From UBA1172 sp002457135 (lineage in GTDB: Bacteria > Pseudomonadota > Alphaproteobacteria > Puniceispirillales > UBA1172), in NCBI GenBank assembly GCA_965660935.1, contig CBFIBR010000019.1, forward strand, positions 1-38,494: 38,494 nucleotides of DNA. The letters run 5' to 3'. Each line of letters starts with the position of its first letter. The stretch's first letter is position 1. The position numbers and the translations under genes are program-made. The notes under the pieces are model-generated. The model was given only the letters and a program-made list of their open reading frames with translations, was not told the origin of the DNA and made no database searches. Of this stretch, positions 7,706 through 15,864 are shown in pieces.

Positions 7706-8098
7706 ATGATGAAAACCAATTCGTCGATGCAGACACCGCTCGGGCGGGTTCGTGGGCTTGGTTCAGCCCGCAGCGGGGTTCACCACTGGTGGATGCAGCG
7801 CGTCACCGCCATGGGCATGATCCCGCTGGTGCTTTACCTGCTGGTGGCGTTTGTGCTGAGTGCCGGTTCGGACTACACCATGGCCCGGGAATGGATCGCC
7901 AGCCCCTTTAATGCAACGGCCCTGCTGCTTGTTTTTGCCACGGGCTTTTTTCATGCTAGTCTGGGCTTGCAAGTGATCATCGAAGATTACATATCAAGTC
8001 AGAAGACCCGTCTGCTGTCGCTGGTGGCTGTGAAGCTGGTGTTCACCGCGCTTGCGACGCTTACACTGTTCAGCATTTTTTCCATTGCTTTTGCCTGA
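7706..8098 (+). CDS. sdhD: Succinate dehydrogenase membrane anchor subunit
   Basis: SdhD pairs with SdhC to anchor complex II. The 130-residue product has a short polar N-terminus (TPLGRVRGLGSARSGVHHWWMQRVTA) and three hydrophobic helices near 34-54, 69-92 and 103-128. His83 in FFHASLGLQVIIEDYI is the likely heme ligand, and Asp94-Tyr95 match the quinone-site DY pair of the family. Start at ATG 7706 (or 7709), preceded by GAAGGGGG at 7691-7698, which overlaps the sdhC stop; this suggests coupling. sdhA follows after 9 bases. Confidence 0.93.
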   Translation: MMKTNSSMQTPLGRVRGLGSARSGVHHWWMQRVTAMGMIPLVLYLLVAFVLSAGSDYTMAREWIASPFNATALLLVFATGFFHASLGLQVIIEDYISSQKTRLLSLVAVKLVFTALATLTLFSIFSIAFA

Positions 8099-8107
8099 GG
8101 TATAATC

Positions 8108-9898
8108 ATGGCTGCGTATGAAATTACGGATCACCATTATGATGTTGTCGTCGTCGGCGCTGGCGGTGCCGGGTTGAGGGCAACCCTCGGCATGGCGACC
8201 GAAGGCCTCAAGACAGCGTGCCTGACCAAGGTATTCCCGACCCGCAGCCATACCGTTGCTGCCCAGGGCGGGATCGGTGCTGCCCTCGACAATATGGGTG
8301 AGGGTGATAACTGGCGTTTCCACATGTACGATACCGTCAAGGGATCGGACTGGCTTGGTGATCAGGATGCCATCGAATACATGTGCCGCAACGCCATCCC
8401 GTCGGTGATCGAGCTGGAACATTACGGCGTGCCGTTTTCCCGCACCGAGGAAGGCAAGATTTATCAGCGTCCGTTCGGCGGGCATTCGCTCAACTACGGT
8501 AAATCCATGGCTCGCCGCGCTGCTGCTGCGGCTGACCGGACCGGCCATGCCATCCTGCATACGCTCTATCAGCAGTGTATCAAGAACAGGGCCGAGTTTT
8601 TTGTGGAATACTTCGCCCTTGATCTGCTGATGGATGAAGACGGCTCTTGCCGGGGCGTGATCGCGCTCTGCCTTGAGGATGGCAGCATCCACCGTTTTTA
8701 TGGTCAGCGCACGGTGCTGGCGACCGGCGGCTATGGCCGGGTCTATTTCTCCTGCACCTCGGCGCATACCTGCACCGGTGATGGCAACGCCATGGCCCTG
8801 AGGGCCGGGTTGCCGCTTCAGGATATGGAGTTTGTGCAGTTCCACCCGACCGGGGTTTACGGTGCCGGGGTGCTGATCACCGAAGGCGCACGGGGTGAGG
8901 GCGGCTACCTCACCAATTCCGAGGGCGAACGGTTCATGGAACGCTATGCCCCGACCGCCAAGGACCTGGCCTCACGCGATGTTGTCAGCCGCGCCATGAC
9001 CATGGAGATCAATGAAGGCCGCGGTGTCGGACCGAACAAGGATCATATCCTGCTGCATCTGGAACACCTCGACAGCGATACCCTGGTGGAACGCCTGCCC
9101 GGGATCACCGAAACCGCCAAAATCTTCTGCGGTGTGGACATCACAAGGGAGCCGATCCCGGTTCTGCCAACCGTGCATTACAACATGGGCGGTATCCCCA
9201 CCAACTATCATGGTGAGGTGCTGTCACCCACCGCCGATAACTCCGATCGTGTCGCCCCCGGCCTCATGGCTATCGGGGAGGCGGCTTGTGTTTCCGTCCA
9301 TGGCGCGAACCGTCTTGGCACCAACTCGTTGCTCGATATCGTGGTCTTTGGCCGGGCTGCTGCCTACCGGGCCGCCGCCACGGTTGAGGCCGGGGCCAGC
9401 CATGCGCCGGTGTCGTCTGCTTCAACGGAAAAGGCGCTCGATCGTCTTGACCGGATGCGCCACGCCAATGGCGACAGTGCCGCCGGTGAAATCCGCGGGG
9501 CCATGCAGCATGCGATGCAACGTCACGCCGCCGTGTTCCGGTCGAGCCAGTCCCTCACCGACGGGGTCGAAAAGATGGACAGTATCGCCGCCCGCATGGA
9601 TGATATCCGCGTCAATGATGCATCCCTCATCTGGAACACTGATCTGGTGGAAGCGCTGGAGCTGGAAAACCTGATGTCACAGGCACTGGTCACGGTGCGT
9701 TCGGCGGAACAGCGTGAAGAATCACGCGGCGCCCACGCCCATGAGGATTACCCTGATCGTGATGACAAGGAATGGATGAAACACACCGTGATGTGGCTGG
9801 ATGAAAACAACCGGTCCAGCCTGGGGTATCGTCCGGTTCACCTGAACACACTGACCAACGAAGTTGAAACGATCCCGCCTGTTGCCCGGGTCTACTAA
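8108..9898 (+). CDS. sdhA: Succinate dehydrogenase flavoprotein subunit
   Basis: SdhA oxidises succinate to fumarate through covalently bound FAD. The 596-residue protein has the dinucleotide fold VVVGAGGAGLRA near residue 15, covalent-FAD His48 in RSHTVAAQGGIGAAL, the active-site stretch FHPTGVYGAGVLITEGARGEGG, HYNMGGIPTNY and HGANRLGTNSLLDIVVFGRAA with the catalytic-region arginine. C-terminal RGAHAHEDYPDRDD and DEKW-like helical part (DDKEWMKHTVMW) are as in the family. Third gene of sdhCDAB and the largest subunit; 49 bases to sdhB. Length and motifs are normal for the alphaproteobacterial and mitochondrial type. Confidence 0.98.
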   Translation: MAAYEITDHHYDVVVVGAGGAGLRATLGMATEGLKTACLTKVFPTRSHTVAAQGGIGAALDNMGEGDNWRFHMYDTVKGSDWLGDQDAIEYMCRNAIPSVIELEHYGVPFSRTEEGKIYQRPFGGHSLNYGKSMARRAAAAADRTGHAILHTLYQQCIKNRAEFFVEYFALDLLMDEDGSCRGVIALCLEDGSIHRFYGQRTVLATGGYGRVYFSCTSAHTCTGDGNAMALRAGLPLQDMEFVQFHPTGVYGAGVLITEGARGEGGYLTNSEGERFMERYAPTAKDLASRDVVSRAMTMEINEGRGVGPNKDHILLHLEHLDSDTLVERLPGITETAKIFCGVDITREPIPVLPTVHYNMGGIPTNYHGEVLSPTADNSDRVAPGLMAIGEAACVSVHGANRLGTNSLLDIVVFGRAAAYRAAATVEAGASHAPVSSASTEKALDRLDRMRHANGDSAAGEIRGAMQHAMQRHAAVFRSSQSLTDGVEKMDSIAARMDDIRVNDASLIWNTDLVEALELENLMSQALVTVRSAEQREESRGAHAHEDYPDRDDKEWMKHTVMWLDENNRSSLGYRPVHLNTLTNEVETIPPVARVY

Positions 9899-9947
9899 GT
9901 CACCATAACTGAGGCACCAGCCCCAAGCGCGGGAAAGAGAGATAACC

Positions 9948-10727
9948 ATGGCCGAGTTTGCATTGCCGAAAAATTCGAAGGTTCAGAAGGGCAAGATTCA
10001 CCCCGCACCCGAGAATGCATCAAACACCAAGACGTTCAATATCTACCGCTGGTCGCCGGATGATGACGACAACCCGCGGATGGATACCTATACCGTTGAC
10101 CTCGATGACTGCGGGCCGATGGTGCTGGATGCCCTGATCAAGATCAAGGGCGAAACCGACACCACCCTGACATTCCGGCGGTCCTGCCGGGAGGGGATCT
10201 GCGGGTCCTGTTCGATGAATATCGATGGCACCAACACCCTGGCCTGCCTGAAGTCCATTGATGATGTGAAGGGCGATGTTGATATCTTCCCGCTTCCGCA
10301 TATGCCGGTGGTGAAGGATCTGGTCCCCGATCTCAGCCAGGCTTATGCCCAGCTGGCCTCTGTCGAACCCTGGCTGAAGGCGGATACCCCCGCCCCTGAG
10401 GGTGAGGAAAGACGGCAAAGCCCGGATGAACGTGAAGAAATTGACGGGTTGTGGGAATGCGTTTTGTGCTTCAGCTGTTCCACTGCCTGCCCGAGCTACT
10501 GGTGGAATAGCGACCGCTATCTTGGCCCTGCCGTGTTGTTGCAGGCCTATCGCTGGATTGCCGACAGCCGTGATGAATACACTGGCGAGCGGCTTGATGC
10601 GCTCGAAGACCCGTTCCGGCTCTATCGCTGCCACACCATCATGAACTGCACCCGCACCTGCCCGAAAGGGCTGAACCCTGGCAAGGCCATTGCTGAAATC
10701 AAGAAACTCCAGCTCGAACGCCAGTAA
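9948..10727 (+). CDS. sdhB: Succinate dehydrogenase iron-sulfur subunit
   Basis: SdhB passes electrons from FAD to quinone through three clusters. In 259 residues it shows the [2Fe-2S] ligands Cys80, Cys85, Cys88 and Cys100 (CREGICGSC plus a later Cys), then CVLCFSCSTACP at 171-182 and CHTIMNCTRTCPKG at 228-241, which together hold the [4Fe-4S] and [3Fe-4S] clusters. The ATG at 9948 follows AAAGAGAG. It has about 25 extra residues before the ferredoxin fold, usual in alphaproteobacteria. The last 38 bases appear to be shared with the start of zapE in another frame. Confidence 0.97.
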   Translation: MAEFALPKNSKVQKGKIHPAPENASNTKTFNIYRWSPDDDDNPRMDTYTVDLDDCGPMVLDALIKIKGETDTTLTFRRSCREGICGSCSMNIDGTNTLACLKSIDDVKGDVDIFPLPHMPVVKDLVPDLSQAYAQLASVEPWLKADTPAPEGEERRQSPDEREEIDGLWECVLCFSCSTACPSYWWNSDRYLGPAVLLQAYRWIADSRDEYTGERLDALEDPFRLYRCHTIMNCTRTCPKGLNPGKAIAEIKKLQLERQ

Positions 10728-11799
10728 CGCGCTTGCTGCTGTTTATGAGGCTCGCCTGGCTGACGGGACCATCACCCATGATGATGCCCAGCGCGATGCT
10801 GTCATGGCCTTTGACCGGCTGATCACGGATGTGTCCAGCTCACGGAAAAAACGCTTCTCCCTCAAAAAACAGACACCGCCCAAGGGGCTTTACCTGTGGG
10901 GCGGGGTTGGCCGGGGCAAGACCATGCTGATGGATATGGCTGTTGAACAGCTGACCAACAGTGGGGTCAGCACACGGCGTTTTCATTTCCATGAATTCAT
11001 GGCCAGGGTCCATGAAAAGGTGCTGGAACCGAGGCTCCAGAAAACCGATGATCCGGCCCGCCATGTCGCCAAGGCTGTGGTGGAGGGGGCGAAGGTGCTT
11101 TGTTTCGATGAAATGGAAGTGCGCGATATCGCCGATGCCATGATCATCGCCCGGGTCATGGAAGGGTTCATGGATGAAGGCGGGGTGCTGGTGGCAACCT
11201 CCAACCGGGTGCCGCGTGACCTCTACCTGAATGGCCTGCACCGTGACCGGTTTCTGCCGTTCATTGATCTGATCGAAGACAGGATGGTCATCCATGAGCT
11301 GGCCAGCCCCCATGACTGGAGACGGCGGCAACTCGATGGCATGCAGCACTGGTTTATCGGCAACGCGGATGAAACCGAAGCGCAGATTGAGGCTGTCTGG
11401 CAACGCCTCACCACCGGGATGGAGCAACGGGGCGACAGCCTGACCGTGGCCGGGCGCAGGATACCCATCCCCAGGGTGGCGGGGTCGGTTGCCTTTGCCT
11501 CTTTTGATGATCTCTGTGCCAGGCCCCTGGCGGCGCGGGATTACCTCGCCCTTGCTGACCGTTATGCCGGGCTTTTCCTGACGGGCATTCCGGCCATGGG
11601 TGACAGCCTCCAGAATGAGGCGCGGCGGTTTATCTGGCTGGTGGATGCGCTCTATGACCGGCAACGCTTTCTGGTCGGATCATCAGGGGTTGAGATGGCC
11701 CATCTTTACAGTGGCAGCCAGTGGACGGCAGAGTTCCCGCGAACACAGTCCCGGTTGCAGGAAATGACACGCAATTTTGTTGGCTCAACGCCGGATTGA
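10690..11799 (+). CDS. zapE: Cell division protein ZapE (AFG1-family ATPase)
   Basis: ZapE is an AAA-like P-loop ATPase; the E. coli protein acts on the Z ring and the mitochondrial homologue AFG1/LACE1 handles inner-membrane proteins. The reading frame, up to 369 residues, has Walker A GGVGRGKT at 71-78, Walker B VLCFDEMEV, and ATSNRVPRDLYLNGLHRDRFLPFI, all diagnostic. The start is unclear: the frame opens at 10675, there is no ATG before the conserved N-terminal helix (ALAAVYEARLADG), and the candidates are TTG 10690 or CTG 10693, both inside sdhB with AAGG at 10683-10686. Translation probably depends on ribosomes finishing sdhB. Its place after sdhB is common in alphaproteobacteria. Confidence 0.88.
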   Translation: MLKSRNSSSNASNALAAVYEARLADGTITHDDAQRDAVMAFDRLITDVSSSRKKRFSLKKQTPPKGLYLWGGVGRGKTMLMDMAVEQLTNSGVSTRRFHFHEFMARVHEKVLEPRLQKTDDPARHVAKAVVEGAKVLCFDEMEVRDIADAMIIARVMEGFMDEGGVLVATSNRVPRDLYLNGLHRDRFLPFIDLIEDRMVIHELASPHDWRRRQLDGMQHWFIGNADETEAQIEAVWQRLTTGMEQRGDSLTVAGRRIPIPRVAGSVAFASFDDLCARPLAARDYLALADRYAGLFLTGIPAMGDSLQNEARRFIWLVDALYDRQRFLVGSSGVEMAHLYSGSQWTAEFPRTQSRLQEMTRNFVGSTPD

Positions 11800-11800
11800 C

Positions 11801-11829
11801 TTGCTCCTTTGACAATCCTGGGCTATGAA
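11801..11829 (+). promoter_or_regulatory. Weak candidate promoter upstream of mdh
   Basis: TTGCTC at 11801-11806 and TATGAA at 11824-11829 are 17 bases apart in the 171-base gap after zapE. A TTGACA at 11809 lacks a partner at proper distance. The leader would be about 135 bases. Low certainty. Confidence 0.3.
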
Positions 11830-11970
11830 ATCAATGGGGATAGAAGCGTTATCGGCAAGGCTGTGACCCGACCAAGGCCTTTTCCGGATCGTCAACAACA
11901 CCTTAACCTGATGCGTTCTGACCCGATGGCAGGCTCCGCCTGCGTGAACATTCTTGCATGAGGTTTTCAG

Positions 11971-12924
11971 ATGGCTCGAAATAAGATTGCGCTGGTGGGT
12001 GCCGGCAATATTGGCGGCACGCTTGCACTGCTGGCGGGACTCAAGGAATTGGGTGACATTGTCCTGTTTGATATTCAGGACGGTATTCCCCAGGGCAAGG
12101 CGCTGGATATCGCGCAATCCTCCCCGGTTGAAAGGTTCAACGCTGACACCAGTGGCGCCAATGATTACGCCGCCCTTTCGGGTGCTGATGTCGTGATCGT
12201 TACCGCCGGGGTTGCGCGCAAGCCGGGCATGAGCCGTGATGATCTTGTCGGCATCAACACCAAGGTCATGAACCAGGTCGGTGAAGGCATCAAGGCCAAC
12301 TGCCCTGATGCGTTCGTCATCTGCATCACCAACCCGCTGGATGCGATGGTCGGGGTGCTGCAACGTGCATCCGGGCTGCCCGCGGCCAAGGTTGTCGGCA
12401 TGGCCGGTGTTCTGGACAGCGCCCGTTTCCGCTATTTCCTGGCCGAAGAATTCAAGGTTTCGGTTGAGGATGTCACGGCCTTTGTTCTGGGTGGTCATGG
12501 CGACACGATGGTCCCGCTGGTGCGGTATTCCACGGTTGCCGGTATTCCCGTTCCCGACCTGATCAAAATGGGCTGGACCACCGAAGAAAACATCAACGCC
12601 ATCGTTCAGCGCACCCGTGATGGCGGGGCTGAAATCGTTGGCCTGCTCAAGACCGGCTCGGCATTTTATGCCCCGGCCTCCTCGGCGATTGAAATGGCTG
12701 AGGCCTACCTCAAGGACAAGAAGCGCGTGCTGCCATGCGCGGCCTATGTTGACGGTGCCTACGGGCTTGACGGCATGTATGTCGGGGTGCCGGTTGTGCT
12801 GGGTGCCGGCGGGGTCGAAAAAGTTATTGAAATTTCCCTCAATGATGAGGAAAAGGCGATGTTTGATCATTCGGTCAACGCCGTCAAGACACTGGCAGAA
12901 GTTGTTGCTTCGGTAGGGGGCTGA
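11971..12924 (+). CDS. mdh: Malate dehydrogenase (LDH-like type)
   Basis: Mdh interconverts malate and oxaloacetate with NAD. The 317-residue protein belongs to the lactate-dehydrogenase-like malate dehydrogenases found in alphaproteobacteria: Rossmann loop VGAGNIGGTLA at 9-19, Asp of FDIQDGIPQGKALD for NAD, the substrate-loop arginines in AGVARKPGMSRDDL, NPLDAMV, and catalytic His176 in GGHGDTMVPL. The ATG at 11971 follows TGAGG. It is first in a run with sucA, sucB and lpd; in many relatives sucC and sucD stand between mdh and sucA, but here only 63 bases separate them. Confidence 0.97.
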   Translation: MARNKIALVGAGNIGGTLALLAGLKELGDIVLFDIQDGIPQGKALDIAQSSPVERFNADTSGANDYAALSGADVVIVTAGVARKPGMSRDDLVGINTKVMNQVGEGIKANCPDAFVICITNPLDAMVGVLQRASGLPAAKVVGMAGVLDSARFRYFLAEEFKVSVEDVTAFVLGGHGDTMVPLVRYSTVAGIPVPDLIKMGWTTEENINAIVQRTRDGGAEIVGLLKTGSAFYAPASSAIEMAEAYLKDKKRVLPCAAYVDGAYGLDGMYVGVPVVLGAGGVEKVIEISLNDEEKAMFDHSVNAVKTLAEVVASVGG

Positions 12925-12987
12925 TCAGCCTGCCTGCTTTATTTGGGGTCAAATTTATCTTCTTTGCCTGAGGGCGAGGGTTTGAAA

Positions 12988-15855
12988 ATGGACAATTCCA
13001 ATCCGGATCAGGGTTTCCTTTCCGCATCAAACGCAATCTTTATTGCCGAGTTGCAGCAACGCTGGCAACGCAACCCGGATAGTGTTTCACCCGAATGGGC
13101 CGCCTGGTTCAGGAGCCTGGACGGGCTTGAAGCCATGCCGTCCCCATCGGTGCCAAGCTGGGGTCAGGAACCCAGTAAGGTAATCGGTGTCAAGGAAGCG
13201 CTCGAACAGGGCGCGATCCCCCGGGTGTCGGGTGATGAAATCAGGACGGCAACGCTTGATGCGATCCGCGCCATCATGCTGATCAGGGCCTTCCGTATCC
13301 GTGGCCATATGATGGCCAGGCTTGACCCGCTCAAGCTGCATGACGACCCGCCGCATCCTGAGCTTGATCCTGCCACCTATGGCTTCACCGACGATGATAT
13401 GGATCGCCCGATCTTCATCAACTTCGTCCTCGGGCTTGAGGTTGCCACCCTGCGTGAGATCATGTCCATCGTGCGTGATACCTATTGCGGCACCATCGGG
13501 GTTGAATTCATGCATATCCAGGACCCTGACCAGAAAGCCTGGGTTCAGGAACGCATTGAAAGCATCCGTAACCAGACCGATTTCACCGACAGGGGCAAGA
13601 TCACGATTTACGAACGCCTCGTTTCGGCTGAAAATTTTGAACAGTTCCTGCACCGCAAATACGTTGGCACCAAGAGGTTTGGTCTCGATGGTGGTGAGGC
13701 GCTGGTCCCGGCACTGGAACAGATTCTCAAGCGTGGCTCCCAGCTCGGCCTTGAAGAGGTTGTGGTGGGCATGGCGCATCGTGGCCGCCTCAACGTGCTG
13801 CACAACGTGCTGTCCAAACCGTTCCGTGCCATCATTTCAGAATTCCTCGGCAACCCCGCCAACCCGGAAGAGGCTGGTGGATCGGGCGATGTCAAATACC
13901 ACATGGGCAACTCCGCCGACCGGGTCTTTGATGACAAGGAAGTTCACCTGACGCTGAACGCCAACCCGTCCCACCTTGAGGTCGTCAACCCGGTGGTGAT
14001 CGGCCGGACCCGGGCCAAGCAGGACCAGCGTGATGATCATGACCGTTCCGCGGTGATGAGCCTGCTGCTGCATGGTGATGCTGCCTTTGCCGGTCAGGGT
14101 ATCGTGTCCGAAACCTTTGCCTTTTCTGCCCTGCGCGGTTACCGCACCGGCGGGACCATGCATATCATCATCAACAACCAGATCGGTTTCACCACGGACC
14201 CGAGCTTTTCCCGATCATCGCCCTACCCGACCGATGTGGCCAAGATGGTCATGTCGCCGATCTTCCACGTCAACGCCGATGATGTTGAGGCCGTGGTTCA
14301 CGTTGCGCGTATCGCCACCGAATTCCGCCAGCAGTTCCAGACCGATGTTGTTATTGACCTGATCTGCTATCGCCGCTTTGGCCATAATGAGGGTGATGAG
14401 CCGGCCTTTACCCAGCCGGTGATGTACCGCACCATTGGCCAGCATCCATCGGCGCGGAAAATCTATGGTGACCAGCTGGTCAGCGAAGGCGTTTTGACCG
14501 AGGATCAGGCGAAGGCAATTGTTGACGATAACCTGAGCTATCTTGACACCGAATTTGAGGCTGGCACGAGTTACCGGCCGAACAAGGCAGACTGGCTCGA
14601 GGGCCAGTGGTCAGGGTTCCGCACCGCGCATGGTGAGGATCGGCGCGGCGAAACCTTTGTGACCCGTGATGAAATCGAAACCGTATCAAGGGCGATGGTT
14701 GAGCTGCCGGACGGGTTTACCATCAACTCCAAGCTGCAACGCGTCATCAACACCCGCCAGCAGGCCATCACCAGCGGTAAGGGAATTGACTGGGCCACAG
14801 CGGAATTGCTGGCCTTTGGCACGCTCCTGCTCGAGGGTCAGGGGGTTCGTCTTTCGGGGCAGGATTCATGCCGTGGCACCTTTTCCCAGCGGCATGCGGT
14901 TTATGTCGACCAGAACGATGGTGAACGCTACACCCCGCTGCATCACCTCACGGAAAATCAGGGCGTTTTCGAGGTCATTGATTCGCCTCTGTCCGAGGCA
15001 TCGGTGCTGGGGTTCGAATACGGCTTCAGCCAGGCCGAACCCAACACGCTGGTGATGTGGGAAGCCCAGTTTGGTGATTTCGCCAATGGCGCGCAGGTTG
15101 TCATCGATCAGTTCATCTCATCGGGTGAGGCCAAATGGCTGAGGATGAGCGGGCTTGTCATGCTGCTGCCCCATGGTCATGAGGGCCAGGGACCCGAGCA
15201 TTCATCGGCACGCCTTGAACGCTATCTTCAGCTCTGCGCCGAGGATAACATGCAGGTTGTCAACTGCACGACCCCGGCGAATTATTTCCATGTGCTGAGG
15301 CGGCAGCTGAAGCGTGACTTCCGCAAGCCGCTGATCGTGATGACCCCGAAATCCCTATTGCGCCACAAGCAATGCACCTCCAGCGTTGATGATCTGCTGG
15401 AAGGCACCTGTTTCCACCGCGTTCTCGATGAAACCGACCCGAAGATTGCCAGCAAGGCCGAACGCATCGTGCTGTGTTCAGGCAAGGTTTATTATGATCT
15501 CCTCGCCGAACGCGAAAACCAGGGCATCGATAATGTCAGCATCGTGCGGATGGAACAGATCTACCCGTTCCCGCACAAGACCCTGAAAGCGCTCTTTAAG
15601 AAACGCCCTCAGGCCGCGGTGATCTGGTGTCAGGAAGAACCCCGCAACATGGGGTCATGGTTCTTTGTCCGGGAAAGACTGGAACAGGTCATGGCCGATT
15701 GCGGGTGCAGCCATACAGCCCCGCAATATGTCGGCCGGCCAGAGGCAGCATCACCCGCCACGGGCAGCCTGTCCCGGCACATGAGCGAACAGCAGAAACT
15801 CGTCAGGGAAGCCCTTGACCTCAACCATCAGGCTAGCAACAAAGCAGCGGAATAG
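12988..15855 (+). CDS. sucA: 2-oxoglutarate dehydrogenase E1 component
   Basis: The E1 subunit decarboxylates 2-oxoglutarate with thiamine diphosphate and passes the succinyl group to the lipoyl arm of E2. The 955-residue protein has the N-terminal E2-binding helix (ASNAIFIAELQQRWQ), the substrate histidine region KYHMGNS, and the ThDP motif from GDAAFA (363-368) to NN (396-397), then HNEGDEPAFTQP and a transketolase-like C-terminal half with LPHGHEGQGPEHSSARLERYLQ. I start at ATG 12988, seven bases after GAGGG; TTG 12943 is in frame but has no conserved residues after it. sucB follows after 9 bases. Confidence 0.97.
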   Translation: MDNSNPDQGFLSASNAIFIAELQQRWQRNPDSVSPEWAAWFRSLDGLEAMPSPSVPSWGQEPSKVIGVKEALEQGAIPRVSGDEIRTATLDAIRAIMLIRAFRIRGHMMARLDPLKLHDDPPHPELDPATYGFTDDDMDRPIFINFVLGLEVATLREIMSIVRDTYCGTIGVEFMHIQDPDQKAWVQERIESIRNQTDFTDRGKITIYERLVSAENFEQFLHRKYVGTKRFGLDGGEALVPALEQILKRGSQLGLEEVVVGMAHRGRLNVLHNVLSKPFRAIISEFLGNPANPEEAGGSGDVKYHMGNSADRVFDDKEVHLTLNANPSHLEVVNPVVIGRTRAKQDQRDDHDRSAVMSLLLHGDAAFAGQGIVSETFAFSALRGYRTGGTMHIIINNQIGFTTDPSFSRSSPYPTDVAKMVMSPIFHVNADDVEAVVHVARIATEFRQQFQTDVVIDLICYRRFGHNEGDEPAFTQPVMYRTIGQHPSARKIYGDQLVSEGVLTEDQAKAIVDDNLSYLDTEFEAGTSYRPNKADWLEGQWSGFRTAHGEDRRGETFVTRDEIETVSRAMVELPDGFTINSKLQRVINTRQQAITSGKGIDWATAELLAFGTLLLEGQGVRLSGQDSCRGTFSQRHAVYVDQNDGERYTPLHHLTENQGVFEVIDSPLSEASVLGFEYGFSQAEPNTLVMWEAQFGDFANGAQVVIDQFISSGEAKWLRMSGLVMLLPHGHEGQGPEHSSARLERYLQLCAEDNMQVVNCTTPANYFHVLRRQLKRDFRKPLIVMTPKSLLRHKQCTSSVDDLLEGTCFHRVLDETDPKIASKAERIVLCSGKVYYDLLAERENQGIDNVSIVRMEQIYPFPHKTLKALFKKRPQAAVIWCQEEPRNMGSWFFVRERLEQVMADCGCSHTAPQYVGRPEAASPATGSLSRHMSEQQKLVREALDLNHQASNKAAE

Positions 15856-15864
15856 GAAAACGTC

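Noticed and set aside
7994..8845. 283-codon antisense frame across sdhD and sdhA
   Set aside because: Overlaps two conserved genes and shows no domain or start signal.
9012..9674. 220-codon plus-strand frame inside sdhA
   Set aside because: Out-of-frame shadow; Pro/Ser/Arg-rich composition typical of frame-shifted GC-rich genes.
11785..12870. 361-codon open frame antisense to mdh, longer than mdh itself
   Set aside because: It mirrors the third-position G/C bias of mdh, has no recognisable domain, no ribosome site, and mdh on the other strand is unmistakable.
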